A DNA stretch of 64,000 nucleotides. It comes from UBA4636 sp045534575 (lineage in GTDB: Bacteria > Bacillota > Clostridia > Christensenellales > Borkfalkiaceae). Below the pieces are notes generated by a model that was given only the letters and a program-made list of their open reading frames with translations, was not told the DNA's origin and did no database searches. The stretch spans positions 1 through 64,000 of the forward strand of contig JAZSJZ010000004.1 of assembly GCA_045534575.1 (NCBI GenBank), read 5' to 3'. Below are positions 39,487-47,514 of the stretch, piece after piece. The first letter of the stretch is position 1, and the number at the start of each line of letters is the position of its first letter. Made by a program: the position numbers and the translations under genes.

Positions 39487-39513
39487 ACTAGCCTATAGGT
39501 CGGTTATTTGAGC
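39487..39513 (+). repeat. Dispersed motif, copy 5
   Basis: Reads TAGCCTATAGGTCGGTTATT, in the argG-argH gap. Confidence 0.6.
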
Positions 39514-39550
39514 AAAAAAAGCAAAAGTTAAATTAATCAAGGAGCATTCT

Positions 39551-40924
39551 ATGGCTAAAATGTGGGCGGGGTTAACCTCTGGTGCAACCGATAAAATTGC
39601 AGACGATTTTAACTCATCTATTAGTTTTGATTCGAAAATGTATAAGCAAGATATTATGGGTAGCATTGCGCACGCTAATATGCTTGCAAAACAGAATATT
39701 ATAACTAAAAAAGACGCTGAACTTTTAGTTTGCGGTTTAGAAGAAATCTTGTGCGATCTTGAGAGTGGAAAGCTTGAAATAGATTTAACTTGCGAAGATA
39801 TTCATATGTTCATAGAACAAGTTTTAACTTCAAGGCTTGGCGACGTTGGCAAAAAACTTCACACCGCAAGAAGCCGAAACGACCAAGTTGCGCTCGATAT
39901 GAAAATGTTTATTCGCGAAGAAATTTCGGTTATTGTTGAGAAACTTAAAAAGTTAGCAAAAGTCGTTACTTTAAAAGCGCAAGAATATAAGGCGACCATA
40001 ATGCCAGGTTACACTCATCTTCAAAGGGCTCAGCCTATAACTTTTGGTCATCATCTTATGGCATATTCAATGATGCTTTTAAGGGACAAGGGTAGGTTTG
40101 AAGATACAAAAACCCGCCTTAACCTATCACCTATCGGCTCGTGCGCGCTAGCTGGCACTACCTATAACACCGACAGGGAATTTGAGGCTGAGGCTCTTGG
40201 GTTTGACGGCGTTGTTCTAAACAGCATTGACGGCGTTTCCGATAGAGATTATTGCCTTGAATTTTTAAGCGCTTGCTCAATTCTTATGATGCACCTATCA
40301 AGGTTTGCGGAAGAGATTATCTTGTGGTCGAGTTGGGAGTTTAAGTTCGTGGAACTAGATAATAACTACACTACTGGCTCATCCATAATGCCACAAAAGA
40401 AAAATCCCGATATGGCAGAACTTGTTCGTGGTAAAACAGGTAGAGTTTACGGCGATTTAGTTGCGCTTTTAACAACGCTAAAAGGTTTACCTCTTGCTTA
40501 CAACAAAGATATGCAAGAAGATAAAGAAAGCGTATTCGACGCGCTCGAAACAGTAAAAAACTGCCTTGACGTTTTCACGCCTATGATTGAAACGATGAAG
40601 GCTATCCCTGAAAATATGAAAAAAGCAGCTGGCGGTGGGTTTATTAACGCAACCGATTTGGCTGACTATCTCGTTAAAAAAGGCTTGCCGTTTAGGTCGG
40701 CTTACAAAATTTCGGGGCAAATTGTTGCAAAATGCATAGAAGAGGGCTTGGTTTTAGAAACTTTGCCACTTGAAGAGTATAAAAAGTTTAGCGATTTGTT
40801 CGCTGAAGACGTTTTTGAAGATATCAATCTTGAAAACTGCGTGAACAAAAGAATTTCAAAGGGCGGAACGAGCGTTTCTTCCGTTGAAGAGCAGATTGAT
40901 TTCGTGTTAAAGGAATTATTATGA
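39551..40924 (+). CDS. argH: Argininosuccinate lyase
   Basis: Splits argininosuccinate into arginine and fumarate. 457 residues. Signatures are the N-terminal WAGLTSGATDKIADDFNSS, HTARSRNDQVALDMKMF, YTHLQRAQPITFGHHL, and the catalytic Ser loop TGSSIMPQKKNPD. AAGGAGCATTCT precedes the ATG. The last four bases overlap argC. Confidence 0.95.
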   Translation: MAKMWAGLTSGATDKIADDFNSSISFDSKMYKQDIMGSIAHANMLAKQNIITKKDAELLVCGLEEILCDLESGKLEIDLTCEDIHMFIEQVLTSRLGDVGKKLHTARSRNDQVALDMKMFIREEISVIVEKLKKLAKVVTLKAQEYKATIMPGYTHLQRAQPITFGHHLMAYSMMLLRDKGRFEDTKTRLNLSPIGSCALAGTTYNTDREFEAEALGFDGVVLNSIDGVSDRDYCLEFLSACSILMMHLSRFAEEIILWSSWEFKFVELDNNYTTGSSIMPQKKNPDMAELVRGKTGRVYGDLVALLTTLKGLPLAYNKDMQEDKESVFDALETVKNCLDVFTPMIETMKAIPENMKKAAGGGFINATDLADYLVKKGLPFRSAYKISGQIVAKCIEEGLVLETLPLEEYKKFSDLFAEDVFEDINLENCVNKRISKGGTSVSSVEEQIDFVLKELL

Positions 40925-41841
40925 AAAAAGTTTTTATAGACGGAAGCGCTGGAACGACGGGTTTGAAAATTTACGATAGATTAAAAGAGCGTAAAGATAT
41001 TGAACTTATCATCCTTGCCGACGCCGTTAGAAAAGATTTGAACGCGCGCGCTGACGCTATAAACTCGGCAGATATCACTTTTTTGTGTCTTCCCGACCAA
41101 GCGGCGATTGAAGCCGTTTCGCTTGTGAAATCTAATAGCGTGAAGATTATCGATACTTCCACCGCGCATAGAACTAACCCCGATTGGGCTTATGGTTTTG
41201 CGGAACTAAAGGGAGCAAGGGAAAAGATTTTATCTTCTTCAAAGATTGCAAACCCCGGATGCCACGCAAGCGGGTTCGTGGCGCTTGTTAAACCGCTAGT
41301 TGATAGCGGGCTTATTGATAAAAGCGAGAAACTTAGTTGTTTTTCGCTCACGGGTTATACGGGTGGCGGAAAGAAAATGATTGCCGAATACGAGGGCGAA
41401 AAACCACTTCTTTACGGCGCGCCTAGGCAATACGGTTTAGGGCAAACGCACAAGCACTTGCCTGAAATGAAAGCCGTTTGCGGTTTGGAAACGTTGCCGT
41501 TGTTTAGTCCTATCGTGTGCGATTTTCCACAAGGTATGGAAGTTACCGTTCCGCTTTTTGGTTCCCAACTAAAGGGTAGTATTCAAGACGTAAAAGACCT
41601 TTACGCTTCAATCTATAACAGCAAAATCGTTCACTTTGATGATAACGCTGACGAAAACGGCTTCTTGAGCGCAAAAGCGTTCGCTGGGCGAGACGATATG
41701 TCTATTTCAGTGTTTGGAAACGACGAGAGATTAGTTTTAGTTTCTCGGTTTGATAATCTTGGCAAGGGCGCGTCAGGCTCGGCTATACAAAATATGAATA
41801 TATTGCTTGGGTGCGATGAAACGCTCGGGCTAGAGGTGTAA
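40921..41841 (+). CDS. argC: N-acetyl-gamma-glutamyl-phosphate reductase, short type
   Basis: Reduces N-acetylglutamyl phosphate with NADPH. 306 residues, the shorter type-2 form of ArgC (the common form has about 340-350). Seen are the nucleotide fold FIDGSAGTTGLKIYDRL, DTSTAHRTNPDWAYGF, the catalytic Cys in IANPGCHASGFVALV, and the Gly-rich TGYTGGGKKMI. The start overlaps argH, with AAAGGAATT as ribosome-binding site. Confidence 0.92.
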   Translation: MKKVFIDGSAGTTGLKIYDRLKERKDIELIILADAVRKDLNARADAINSADITFLCLPDQAAIEAVSLVKSNSVKIIDTSTAHRTNPDWAYGFAELKGAREKILSSSKIANPGCHASGFVALVKPLVDSGLIDKSEKLSCFSLTGYTGGGKKMIAEYEGEKPLLYGAPRQYGLGQTHKHLPEMKAVCGLETLPLFSPIVCDFPQGMEVTVPLFGSQLKGSIQDVKDLYASIYNSKIVHFDDNADENGFLSAKAFAGRDDMSISVFGNDERLVLVSRFDNLGKGASGSAIQNMNILLGCDETLGLEV

Positions 41842-41842
41842 A

Positions 41843-43057
41843 ATGAAAATTATACAAGGCGGTGTTTGCTCGGCTAAAGGCTTTATGGCATCGGGTATTC
41901 ACTGCGGAATAAGAAAAAATAAAATAAAGCGTGATTTGGGCTTGGTTTTTAGCCAAAAACTTTGCTCGTGCGCTGCTGTTTATACGACTAATCTCGTTAA
42001 AGGTGCACCGCTTTTGGTTACAAAAAAGCATATCAAAAACGGATATGCTCAAGCCGTTATTTGCAACAGCGGAAACGCTAACACTTGCAACGCAAACGGC
42101 GTTGAAATTGCTGAAAAAACTTGCAAACTTTTGGCAAAGGAACTTAAAATTGATAAAAACGACGTTGTTGTTGCCTCAACCGGTGTTATCGGTCAACAAA
42201 TGACGATTGACCCTTTCAAGAACGGAATTCCAGAACTTGTTAAAGGCTTATCTATAGATGGCGAAAGTTTAGCCGCTGAAGCCATTATGACCACCGATAC
42301 TTTCAAAAAAGAAGTTGCCGTTGAGTTTGAAATTCAAGGCAAGGTTTGCAAAATCGGCGGTATGGCAAAGGGTAGCGGTATGATTCATCCTAACATGGCT
42401 ACCATGCTCGTTTTCATTACTACCGACTGCGCAATTTCTCCTCAAATGCTAAATAAGGCTTTAAAGGGCGATATTAAAGAAACGTTTAATATGATTAGTA
42501 TTGATGGCGACACTTCCACTAACGATATGGTAACCGTTCTTGCTAACGGTATGGCAGAAAATAAACTAATCGATAGCGACGGCGAGGACTTTGATATTTT
42601 TATGAAGGCTTTAAATACCGTTAACGTGGAACTTTGCAAAATGATTGCTGAAGACGGCGAAGGCGCAACAAAACGCCTTGAGTGCAAAGTCGTTGGCGCA
42701 AAGAGTTTAAAGATTGCTAAAACCGTTGCTAAGAGCGTTATTTGCTCGTCGCTAACAAAGGCTGCAATGTTTGGCGCTGACGCTAACTGGGGAAGAGTGC
42801 TTTGCGCTATCGGTTATAGCGGAGCAAAGGTAAACGTTAAGAAAATTGACGTATCTTTCATTTCTTCTAAGGGCGAAATTGAAGTTTGCAAAAACGGAAG
42901 CGGTGTTGTTTTTTCGGAAGAGAAGGCAAAAGAAATTTTGTTAGAGAAAGAAATTGAAATTTTAGTCAACCTAAACAGCGGTGAGTTCTCATCTTCCGCT
43001 TGGGGTTGCGACTTAACTTATGACTACGTTAAAATTAACGGAGATTATAGAACCTAA
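41843..43057 (+). CDS. argJ: Glutamate N-acetyltransferase / amino-acid acetyltransferase
   Basis: Recycles the acetyl group from acetylornithine to glutamate, and in bifunctional forms also acetylates glutamate from acetyl-CoA. No separate argA is seen, so this one may be bifunctional. 404 residues. The self-cleavage site is at the Thr in HPNMATMLVFITTD (about residue 185), which gives alpha and beta chains. GKVCKIGGMAKGSGMI, ANWGRVLCAIGYSGA and the C-terminal WGCDLTYDYVKINGDYRT are hallmarks. Confidence 0.95.
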   Translation: MKIIQGGVCSAKGFMASGIHCGIRKNKIKRDLGLVFSQKLCSCAAVYTTNLVKGAPLLVTKKHIKNGYAQAVICNSGNANTCNANGVEIAEKTCKLLAKELKIDKNDVVVASTGVIGQQMTIDPFKNGIPELVKGLSIDGESLAAEAIMTTDTFKKEVAVEFEIQGKVCKIGGMAKGSGMIHPNMATMLVFITTDCAISPQMLNKALKGDIKETFNMISIDGDTSTNDMVTVLANGMAENKLIDSDGEDFDIFMKALNTVNVELCKMIAEDGEGATKRLECKVVGAKSLKIAKTVAKSVICSSLTKAAMFGADANWGRVLCAIGYSGAKVNVKKIDVSFISSKGEIEVCKNGSGVVFSEEKAKEILLEKEIEILVNLNSGEFSSSAWGCDLTYDYVKINGDYRT

Positions 43058-43068
43058 TTTAAAAAAAG

Positions 43069-43093
43069 TTAGCCTATAAGCCCGTTATCGGGC
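43069..43093 (+). repeat. Dispersed motif, copy 6
   Basis: Reads TTAGCCTATAAGCCCGTTATC followed by GGGC, in the argJ-argB gap. GCCC can pair with GGGC inside it. Confidence 0.65.
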
Positions 43094-43115
43094 AAAAACA
43101 AAAGGGAGTTTTATT

Positions 43116-43979
43116 ATGAGTTCAATTGTTACTAACGCTGAGCGTGCGGAAATTCTTACCCAAGCGTTACCTTATATTAGACGTTATAACGGAAAAATCA
43201 TCGTTGTTAAATACGGCGGAAACGCTATGATTAACGAAACGCTAAAAGAGCAAGTTATGGAAGATATCGTTCTTCTTCATCTTATCGGCGTTAAAATAGT
43301 TCTCGTTCACGGGGGCGGACCTGAAATTTCCGACCTTATGACAAGGCTTGGCAAAAAAGCCGAGTTCGTTGACGGGCTTAGGGTTACCGATAAAGAAACG
43401 GTTGATATCGTTCAAATGGTTTTGGCTGGTAAAATTAATAAAACGCTCGTAAACTTCCTTGAGATGAAAGGCGGAAACGCTATGGGGCTTTCGGGTATTG
43501 ACGGCGGGCTTATTAGAGCCGAAATGAAAGACCAAAAACTAGGCTACGTTGGAAAAATCATTAAAGTTAATAAAAAGCCTATCGAAGATTTGTTAAACAA
43601 TGATTATATTCCCGTTATTTCAACTATCGGTTGCGATAAAAAGGGTAACGCATATAACATTAACGGCGATACCGCTGCTGCGTTCATTGCGGGAGCGCTC
43701 GGGGCTGAACGTCTTATTATGATGACCGATATTGCTGGCGTTCTTCGTGATAAAGACGATGATTCAACTATTATTCCAAAAATCAATTTGAAAGAAGCCG
43801 AACAGTTGAAAAAGGACGGCGTTATCTCGGGCGGTATGATTCCTAAAATTGATTGTTGCATTGAAGCAATTGATCACGGCGTTAAGAAAGTTATTATTAT
43901 GGACGGGCGTGTTCCGCACTCTATCTTAATGGAACTTTTGACGGACGAAGGCGCAGGCACTATGGTTGTGAGGGAATAA
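43116..43979 (+). CDS. argB: Acetylglutamate kinase
   Basis: Phosphorylates N-acetylglutamate. 287 residues. IIVVKYGGNAMIN and VLVHGGGPEIS are the ATP and phosphate loops, then FVDGLRVTDKET for substrate, and NINGDTAAAFIAGALGAERL. The N-terminal extension (about 25 residues before VVKYGG) is the kind found in arginine-inhibited kinases, so feedback control is likely. The next gene starts one base after the stop. Confidence 0.95.
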   Translation: MSSIVTNAERAEILTQALPYIRRYNGKIIVVKYGGNAMINETLKEQVMEDIVLLHLIGVKIVLVHGGGPEISDLMTRLGKKAEFVDGLRVTDKETVDIVQMVLAGKINKTLVNFLEMKGGNAMGLSGIDGGLIRAEMKDQKLGYVGKIIKVNKKPIEDLLNNDYIPVISTIGCDKKGNAYNINGDTAAAFIAGALGAERLIMMTDIAGVLRDKDDDSTIIPKINLKEAEQLKKDGVISGGMIPKIDCCIEAIDHGVKKVIIMDGRVPHSILMELLTDEGAGTMVVRE

Positions 43980-43980
43980 A

Positions 43981-45144
43981 ATGCAGACCCTATTTGAAAA
44001 AGATAATGAGTTTATCGCAAACACCTATAAAAGATTTCCCATTGCCATAAAAAGCGGTAACGGCTCGATGCTTTATGATTATGACGGCAAAGAATATATC
44101 GATATGGGTAGTGGAATTGCCGTAAACACGTTTGGTGCGTGCGATGAAGAGTGGAAAAAAGCCGTAATTAAGCAACTTGATTTAGTTCAGCACACCTCCA
44201 ACCTTTATTACACTTCGCCTTGCGTTGAACTTGCCGAAAAATTGTGCCAAAGAACGGGTATGAAAAAGGTTTTCTTTTCAAACTCGGGCGCAGAGGCTAA
44301 CGAGTGCGCAATAAAGGTTGCTAGAAAGTGGGCGTGTGAAAACAAAGGCGAAGATTTTTTCACTATCGTAACGCTAAAAAACAGTTTTCACGGCAGAACG
44401 ATTGCAACGCTTTCTGCAACAGGGCAAGATGTTTTTCATGAGGATTTTAAACCTTTACTTGATGGCTTTGTTTATGCCACCGCTAACGACGTTGAAGATT
44501 TTAAAAAGGTTGTTGAAGGAAAAAAGATTGCCGCAGTTATGATTGAACTTTGTCAAGGCGAAGGTGGTGTTTTACCGCTTAGCAAGGAATTCGTTTCTTT
44601 AATTAACGATTATTGCAAAGAAAATAACGTTCTTCTAATTATTGACGAGGTGCAAACGGGAAACGGAAGGTCGGGCGAACTTTATGCCTTCCAAAGCTAT
44701 GGAATTTTGCCGGACGTTTTCACAACGGCAAAGGGCTTAGCAGGTGGGCTTCCGCTCGGTGCGTGCGTTATGGGTGAAAAAGTTGAAAACACGCTAACTT
44801 ATGGTAAGCACGGCTCAACTTTTGGTGGAAACCCTATTGCTTGCGCTGGCGCAATTTCTATTCTTGATAGAATTGACGAAAAACTACTTTTAGAAGTTAA
44901 GAAAAAGAGTGAGGCTATTTTTGAAAAACTAAAAGATGCTGAAGGCATTGAATCTGTTTCGGGAATTGGGCTTATGATAGGCATAAAAACTAAAAAGCCG
45001 TGTGCTGAAGTTGTCAAAAATTGTCAAGATAACGGCGTTTTAGTTCTTACCGCTAAAGATAAGGTTAGGCTTCTGCCTCCACTTAATATTCCTTATTCGC
45101 TTTTAGAAAAAGCCATTGAGGTTATTAAAAAAGCCTGCCTATAA
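43981..45144 (+). CDS. argD: Acetylornithine aminotransferase
   Basis: A PLP transaminase of class III, 387 residues. It has YLDMGSGIAVN-type opening (YIDMGSGIAVNTFG), FFSNSGAEANECAIKVAR, SFHGRTIATLSATGQ, the Asp of LLIIDEVQTGNGRSG, and the PLP Lys in TTAKGLAGGLPLGA. Its stop codon TAA lies within a copy of the dispersed motif (45134-45155). Confidence 0.95.
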   Translation: MQTLFEKDNEFIANTYKRFPIAIKSGNGSMLYDYDGKEYIDMGSGIAVNTFGACDEEWKKAVIKQLDLVQHTSNLYYTSPCVELAEKLCQRTGMKKVFFSNSGAEANECAIKVARKWACENKGEDFFTIVTLKNSFHGRTIATLSATGQDVFHEDFKPLLDGFVYATANDVEDFKKVVEGKKIAAVMIELCQGEGGVLPLSKEFVSLINDYCKENNVLLIIDEVQTGNGRSGELYAFQSYGILPDVFTTAKGLAGGLPLGACVMGEKVENTLTYGKHGSTFGGNPIACAGAISILDRIDEKLLLEVKKKSEAIFEKLKDAEGIESVSGIGLMIGIKTKKPCAEVVKNCQDNGVLVLTAKDKVRLLPPLNIPYSLLEKAIEVIKKACL

Positions 45145-45155
45145 GTCGATTATCT
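45134..45155 (+). repeat. Dispersed motif, copy 7, overlapping the argD stop
   Basis: Reads TGCCTATAAGTCGATTATC. The argD stop TAA (45142-45144) is part of it, so the motif has been fixed across a gene end. Confidence 0.7.
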
Positions 45156-45181
45156 TCAAAAAACGTTAAAAAGGTGAAAAA

Positions 45182-46174
45182 ATGTTTGATTTAAAAGGAA
45201 AGAGTTTTTTAAAACTTTTAGATTTATCGAAAGAACAAATTTTAAGTCTTATTGATTTAGCAATAGATTTGAAAGATAAAAAGAAAAAGGGAATTTCTCA
45301 CGAATATTTAAAAGGAAAAAACGTTGCGCTATTGTTTGAAAAAACTAGCACTAGAACACGTTGCAGTTTTGAAGTTGCTTCCTTTGACCTTGGTATGCAC
45401 GCAACGTATCTTGACCCTGTAAGTTCGCAAATGGGCAAAAAAGAAAGCATTGCCGATACTGCTAGGGTTCTTGGAAGGATGTATGACGGAATAGAATATC
45501 GAGGTTTTGAACAAGAAATTGTTGAAACGCTTTCTAAATATGCTGGTGTTCCCGTTTGGAATGGTCTAACTAACGAATTCCATCCAACACAAATTCTTGC
45601 CGACTTTATGACAATTAAAGAGCATCTTGGCTCATTACAAGGAAAAACACTCGTTTATATGGGCGACGCTAGATACAATATGGGTAATTCCTTAATGGTT
45701 GGTTGCGCTAAGGTTGGAATGAACTTCGTTGCTTGCACTAATGAAAAATATTTTCCAAATAAAGACCTTATTGAAATTTGCCAGACGGAAGCGAAAAAGA
45801 ACGGTTGCACCCTTTCTTTTGAAACAGACCCTATGAAAGCAACCAAAAATGCCGACGTTATTTATACTGACGTTTGGGTTTCAATGGGTGAGGCTGAAAG
45901 CGTGTGGGCTGAGCGAATTGAAGATTTGCTCCCATACCAAGTTAATATGAATCTTCTCAAAAACGCAAAGCCAAACTGCAAGTTTATGCATTGCTTGCCA
46001 GCGTTTCACGATTTGAACACTACGATAGGCAAAAACATTTTCGAAAAGTTCAAAATTGATGCAATGGAAGTTACCGACGAAGTTTTCGAAAGCGAAAATT
46101 CAATCGTATTTGATGAAGCCGAAAACAGAATGCACACCATAAAAGCCGTTATGCTTGCAACCCTAAAAGACTAA
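45182..46174 (+). CDS. argF: Ornithine carbamoyltransferase
   Basis: Makes citrulline from ornithine and carbamoyl phosphate. 330 residues. Carbamoyl phosphate loops are FEKTSTRTRCSFEVA and HPTQILADFMT; ornithine binding shows YMGDARYNMGNSL and MHCLPAFHD. The position at the end of the arg operon supports the biosynthetic role rather than catabolic arcB. AAAAGGTGAAAA is the ribosome-binding site. Confidence 0.93.
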   Translation: MFDLKGKSFLKLLDLSKEQILSLIDLAIDLKDKKKKGISHEYLKGKNVALLFEKTSTRTRCSFEVASFDLGMHATYLDPVSSQMGKKESIADTARVLGRMYDGIEYRGFEQEIVETLSKYAGVPVWNGLTNEFHPTQILADFMTIKEHLGSLQGKTLVYMGDARYNMGNSLMVGCAKVGMNFVACTNEKYFPNKDLIEICQTEAKKNGCTLSFETDPMKATKNADVIYTDVWVSMGEAESVWAERIEDLLPYQVNMNLLKNAKPNCKFMHCLPAFHDLNTTIGKNIFEKFKIDAMEVTDEVFESENSIVFDEAENRMHTIKAVMLATLKD

Positions 46175-46178
46175 TTTT

Positions 46179-46206
46179 AACTGCCGAAATTCTCGGCAGT
46201 TTTTTC
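46179..46206 (+). terminator. Terminator of the arginine operon
   Basis: AACTGCCGA and TCGGCAGTT arms with a 5-base loop, then T6. Confidence 0.88.
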
Positions 46207-46251
46207 TTTGGTGGAAATTTTATTTTAAAGAATAATTTTTGTGAAAATTGC

Positions 46252-46294
46252 AGATAATCAACCTATAGCCCTACTTTTTGGGTTACATAGGAGG
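46252..46294 (+). promoter_or_regulatory. Leader hairpin of sigG built on dispersed motif copy 8
   Basis: GATAATCAACCTATAG is a reverse-type copy of the motif. Its CCTAT (46262-46266) and GCCC (46268-46271) can pair with GGG (46280-46282) and ATAGG (46287-46291). ATAGG overlaps the Shine-Dalgarno AGGAGG (46289-46294) of sigG, so the fold would mask the ribosome-binding site. Confidence 0.4.
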
Positions 46295-46302
46295 CAATTT
46301 TT

Positions 46303-47073
46303 ATGAAAAAAGTAACGCTGTGTGGCATTAACACTTCACTTCTTCCTAAAATTAGTTCAAAAGAGTGCAACGAACTATTAGAGAGGTTAAAAAAGGGCGA
46401 TAAAAGCGCTAGAGAAAAACTCGTTTTAGGAAACGTAAGGCTGGTTTTATCGGTTATTAAAAAGTTTTCGTCTTGCCCAGTTGAGAGCGACGATATGTTT
46501 CAAGCAGGCATAATAGGGCTTATGAAAGCCGTTGATAATTTCGATATGGCTTTTAACGTTAGGTTTTCAACTTATGCAGTTCCGCTTATTGTTGGCGAAA
46601 TTAAAAGGCTTATAAGAACTAGGAACAGTTTAAGAGTTGCTAGAAGTATTCGAGATACTGCCTATCTTGTGTTGCAAGCAAGATTAGAACTTGAAAAAAC
46701 CGACCAAGACAGTTCAATTTCGTCAATAGCGAAAAAAATCAACAAAACCGAGCGAGAAGTTGCTTTCGCTCTTGACGCTATTAGCGACACCGTTTCTATC
46801 TACGAGCCTGTTTATAACAAGCAAGGCGACACGATTTTACTTTTAGATCAGATTGCAGACGATAAAAACAACGATGAAATTTGGACGGAAAAGGTAGCGA
46901 TTGACACGGCTTTATCCGAGCTTAACGAAAGAGAAAAAAAGATAGTGTATCTTAGATATTTTGAAGGCAGAACTCAGACTGAAATTTCCAACGAAATAGG
47001 GCTTTCTCAAGCGCAAGTTTCTAGGCTTGAGAAAAACGCGTTAAAAATTATGAAGGAAAAAATTTCAATTTAG
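46303..47073 (+). CDS. sigG: Late forespore sigma factor SigG
   Basis: 256 residues, matching SigG. The N-terminal KVTLCGINTSLLPKI is the diagnostic segment of SigG, which separates it from SigF. Region 2 has GNVRLVLSVIKKFSS and DDMFQAGIIGLMKAVDNFD with FSTYAVPLIVGEIKRLIR. Region 3 follows, and region 4 has LNEREKKIVYLRYFEGRTQTEIS with the helix-turn-helix GLSQAQVSRLEK. It directs late forespore gene expression. The following gene is the YlmC-type protein usually found beside sigG in Clostridia. No spoIIG operon precedes it here. Confidence 0.92.
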   Translation: MKKVTLCGINTSLLPKISSKECNELLERLKKGDKSAREKLVLGNVRLVLSVIKKFSSCPVESDDMFQAGIIGLMKAVDNFDMAFNVRFSTYAVPLIVGEIKRLIRTRNSLRVARSIRDTAYLVLQARLELEKTDQDSSISSIAKKINKTEREVAFALDAISDTVSIYEPVYNKQGDTILLLDQIADDKNNDEIWTEKVAIDTALSELNEREKKIVYLRYFEGRTQTEISNEIGLSQAQVSRLEKNALKIMKEKISI

Positions 47074-47120
47074 TAATAAGAAAACTTTAAGCAAAATATA
47101 ATTTATTAGGAATTTTTTTA

Positions 47121-47369
47121 ATGATAAATTATCAAGACTTAAAGAAAAAGTCCGTCGTAAATATTTTAGACGGCAAAGAACTTGGCAAAATAACTGATTT
47201 GGTTTTTACCTTTCCTGAAGGTAAAATTGTTTCGTTTATTGTTGGAGGCAAATCATTTTTATCGCAAAAAGAAGAATATATTTTTGACCTTTGTTGCGTG
47301 AACAAAATTGGAGACGATGCTGTTTTAGTAAGTTTAGGCGACAATAAGAATAAAACTGAAGAAGAGTAA
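47121..47369 (+). CDS. YlmC/YmxH family PRC-barrel sporulation protein
   Basis: 82 residues of the PRC-barrel fold: NYQDLKKKSVVNILDGKELGKITDLVF followed by the GKIVSFIVGG strand pair. Family members in Bacillus and Clostridia (YlmC, YmxH) are expressed in sporulation, and their role is unknown. It lies 47 bases after sigG and ends just before a dispersed-motif copy and a terminator, so it is probably co-transcribed with sigG. Confidence 0.8.
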   Translation: MINYQDLKKKSVVNILDGKELGKITDLVFTFPEGKIVSFIVGGKSFLSQKEEYIFDLCCVNKIGDDAVLVSLGDNKNKTEEE

Positions 47370-47371
47370 AA

Positions 47372-47395
47372 GTGCCTCTATAGGTCGATTATCGC
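47372..47395 (+). repeat. Dispersed motif, copy 9
   Basis: Reads TGCCTCTATAGGTCGATTAT then CGC, three bases after the ylmC-like stop. Confidence 0.6.
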
Positions 47396-47402
47396 AAAAA
47401 TT

Positions 47403-47431
47403 AACCCGCTTAAATAAGCGGGTTTTTTAAT
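47403..47431 (+). terminator. Terminator of the sigG operon
   Basis: AACCCGCTTA and TAAGCGGGTT arms, then T-rich sequence. Confidence 0.85.
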
Positions 47432-47514
47432 TTTAGTTTTAATTTTGGCAGTAAAAGATACAAAAGACTTAATCGTTTGGTAAAATAGAAGTGGGGAAGA
47501 AAAGGAGGAAAATT

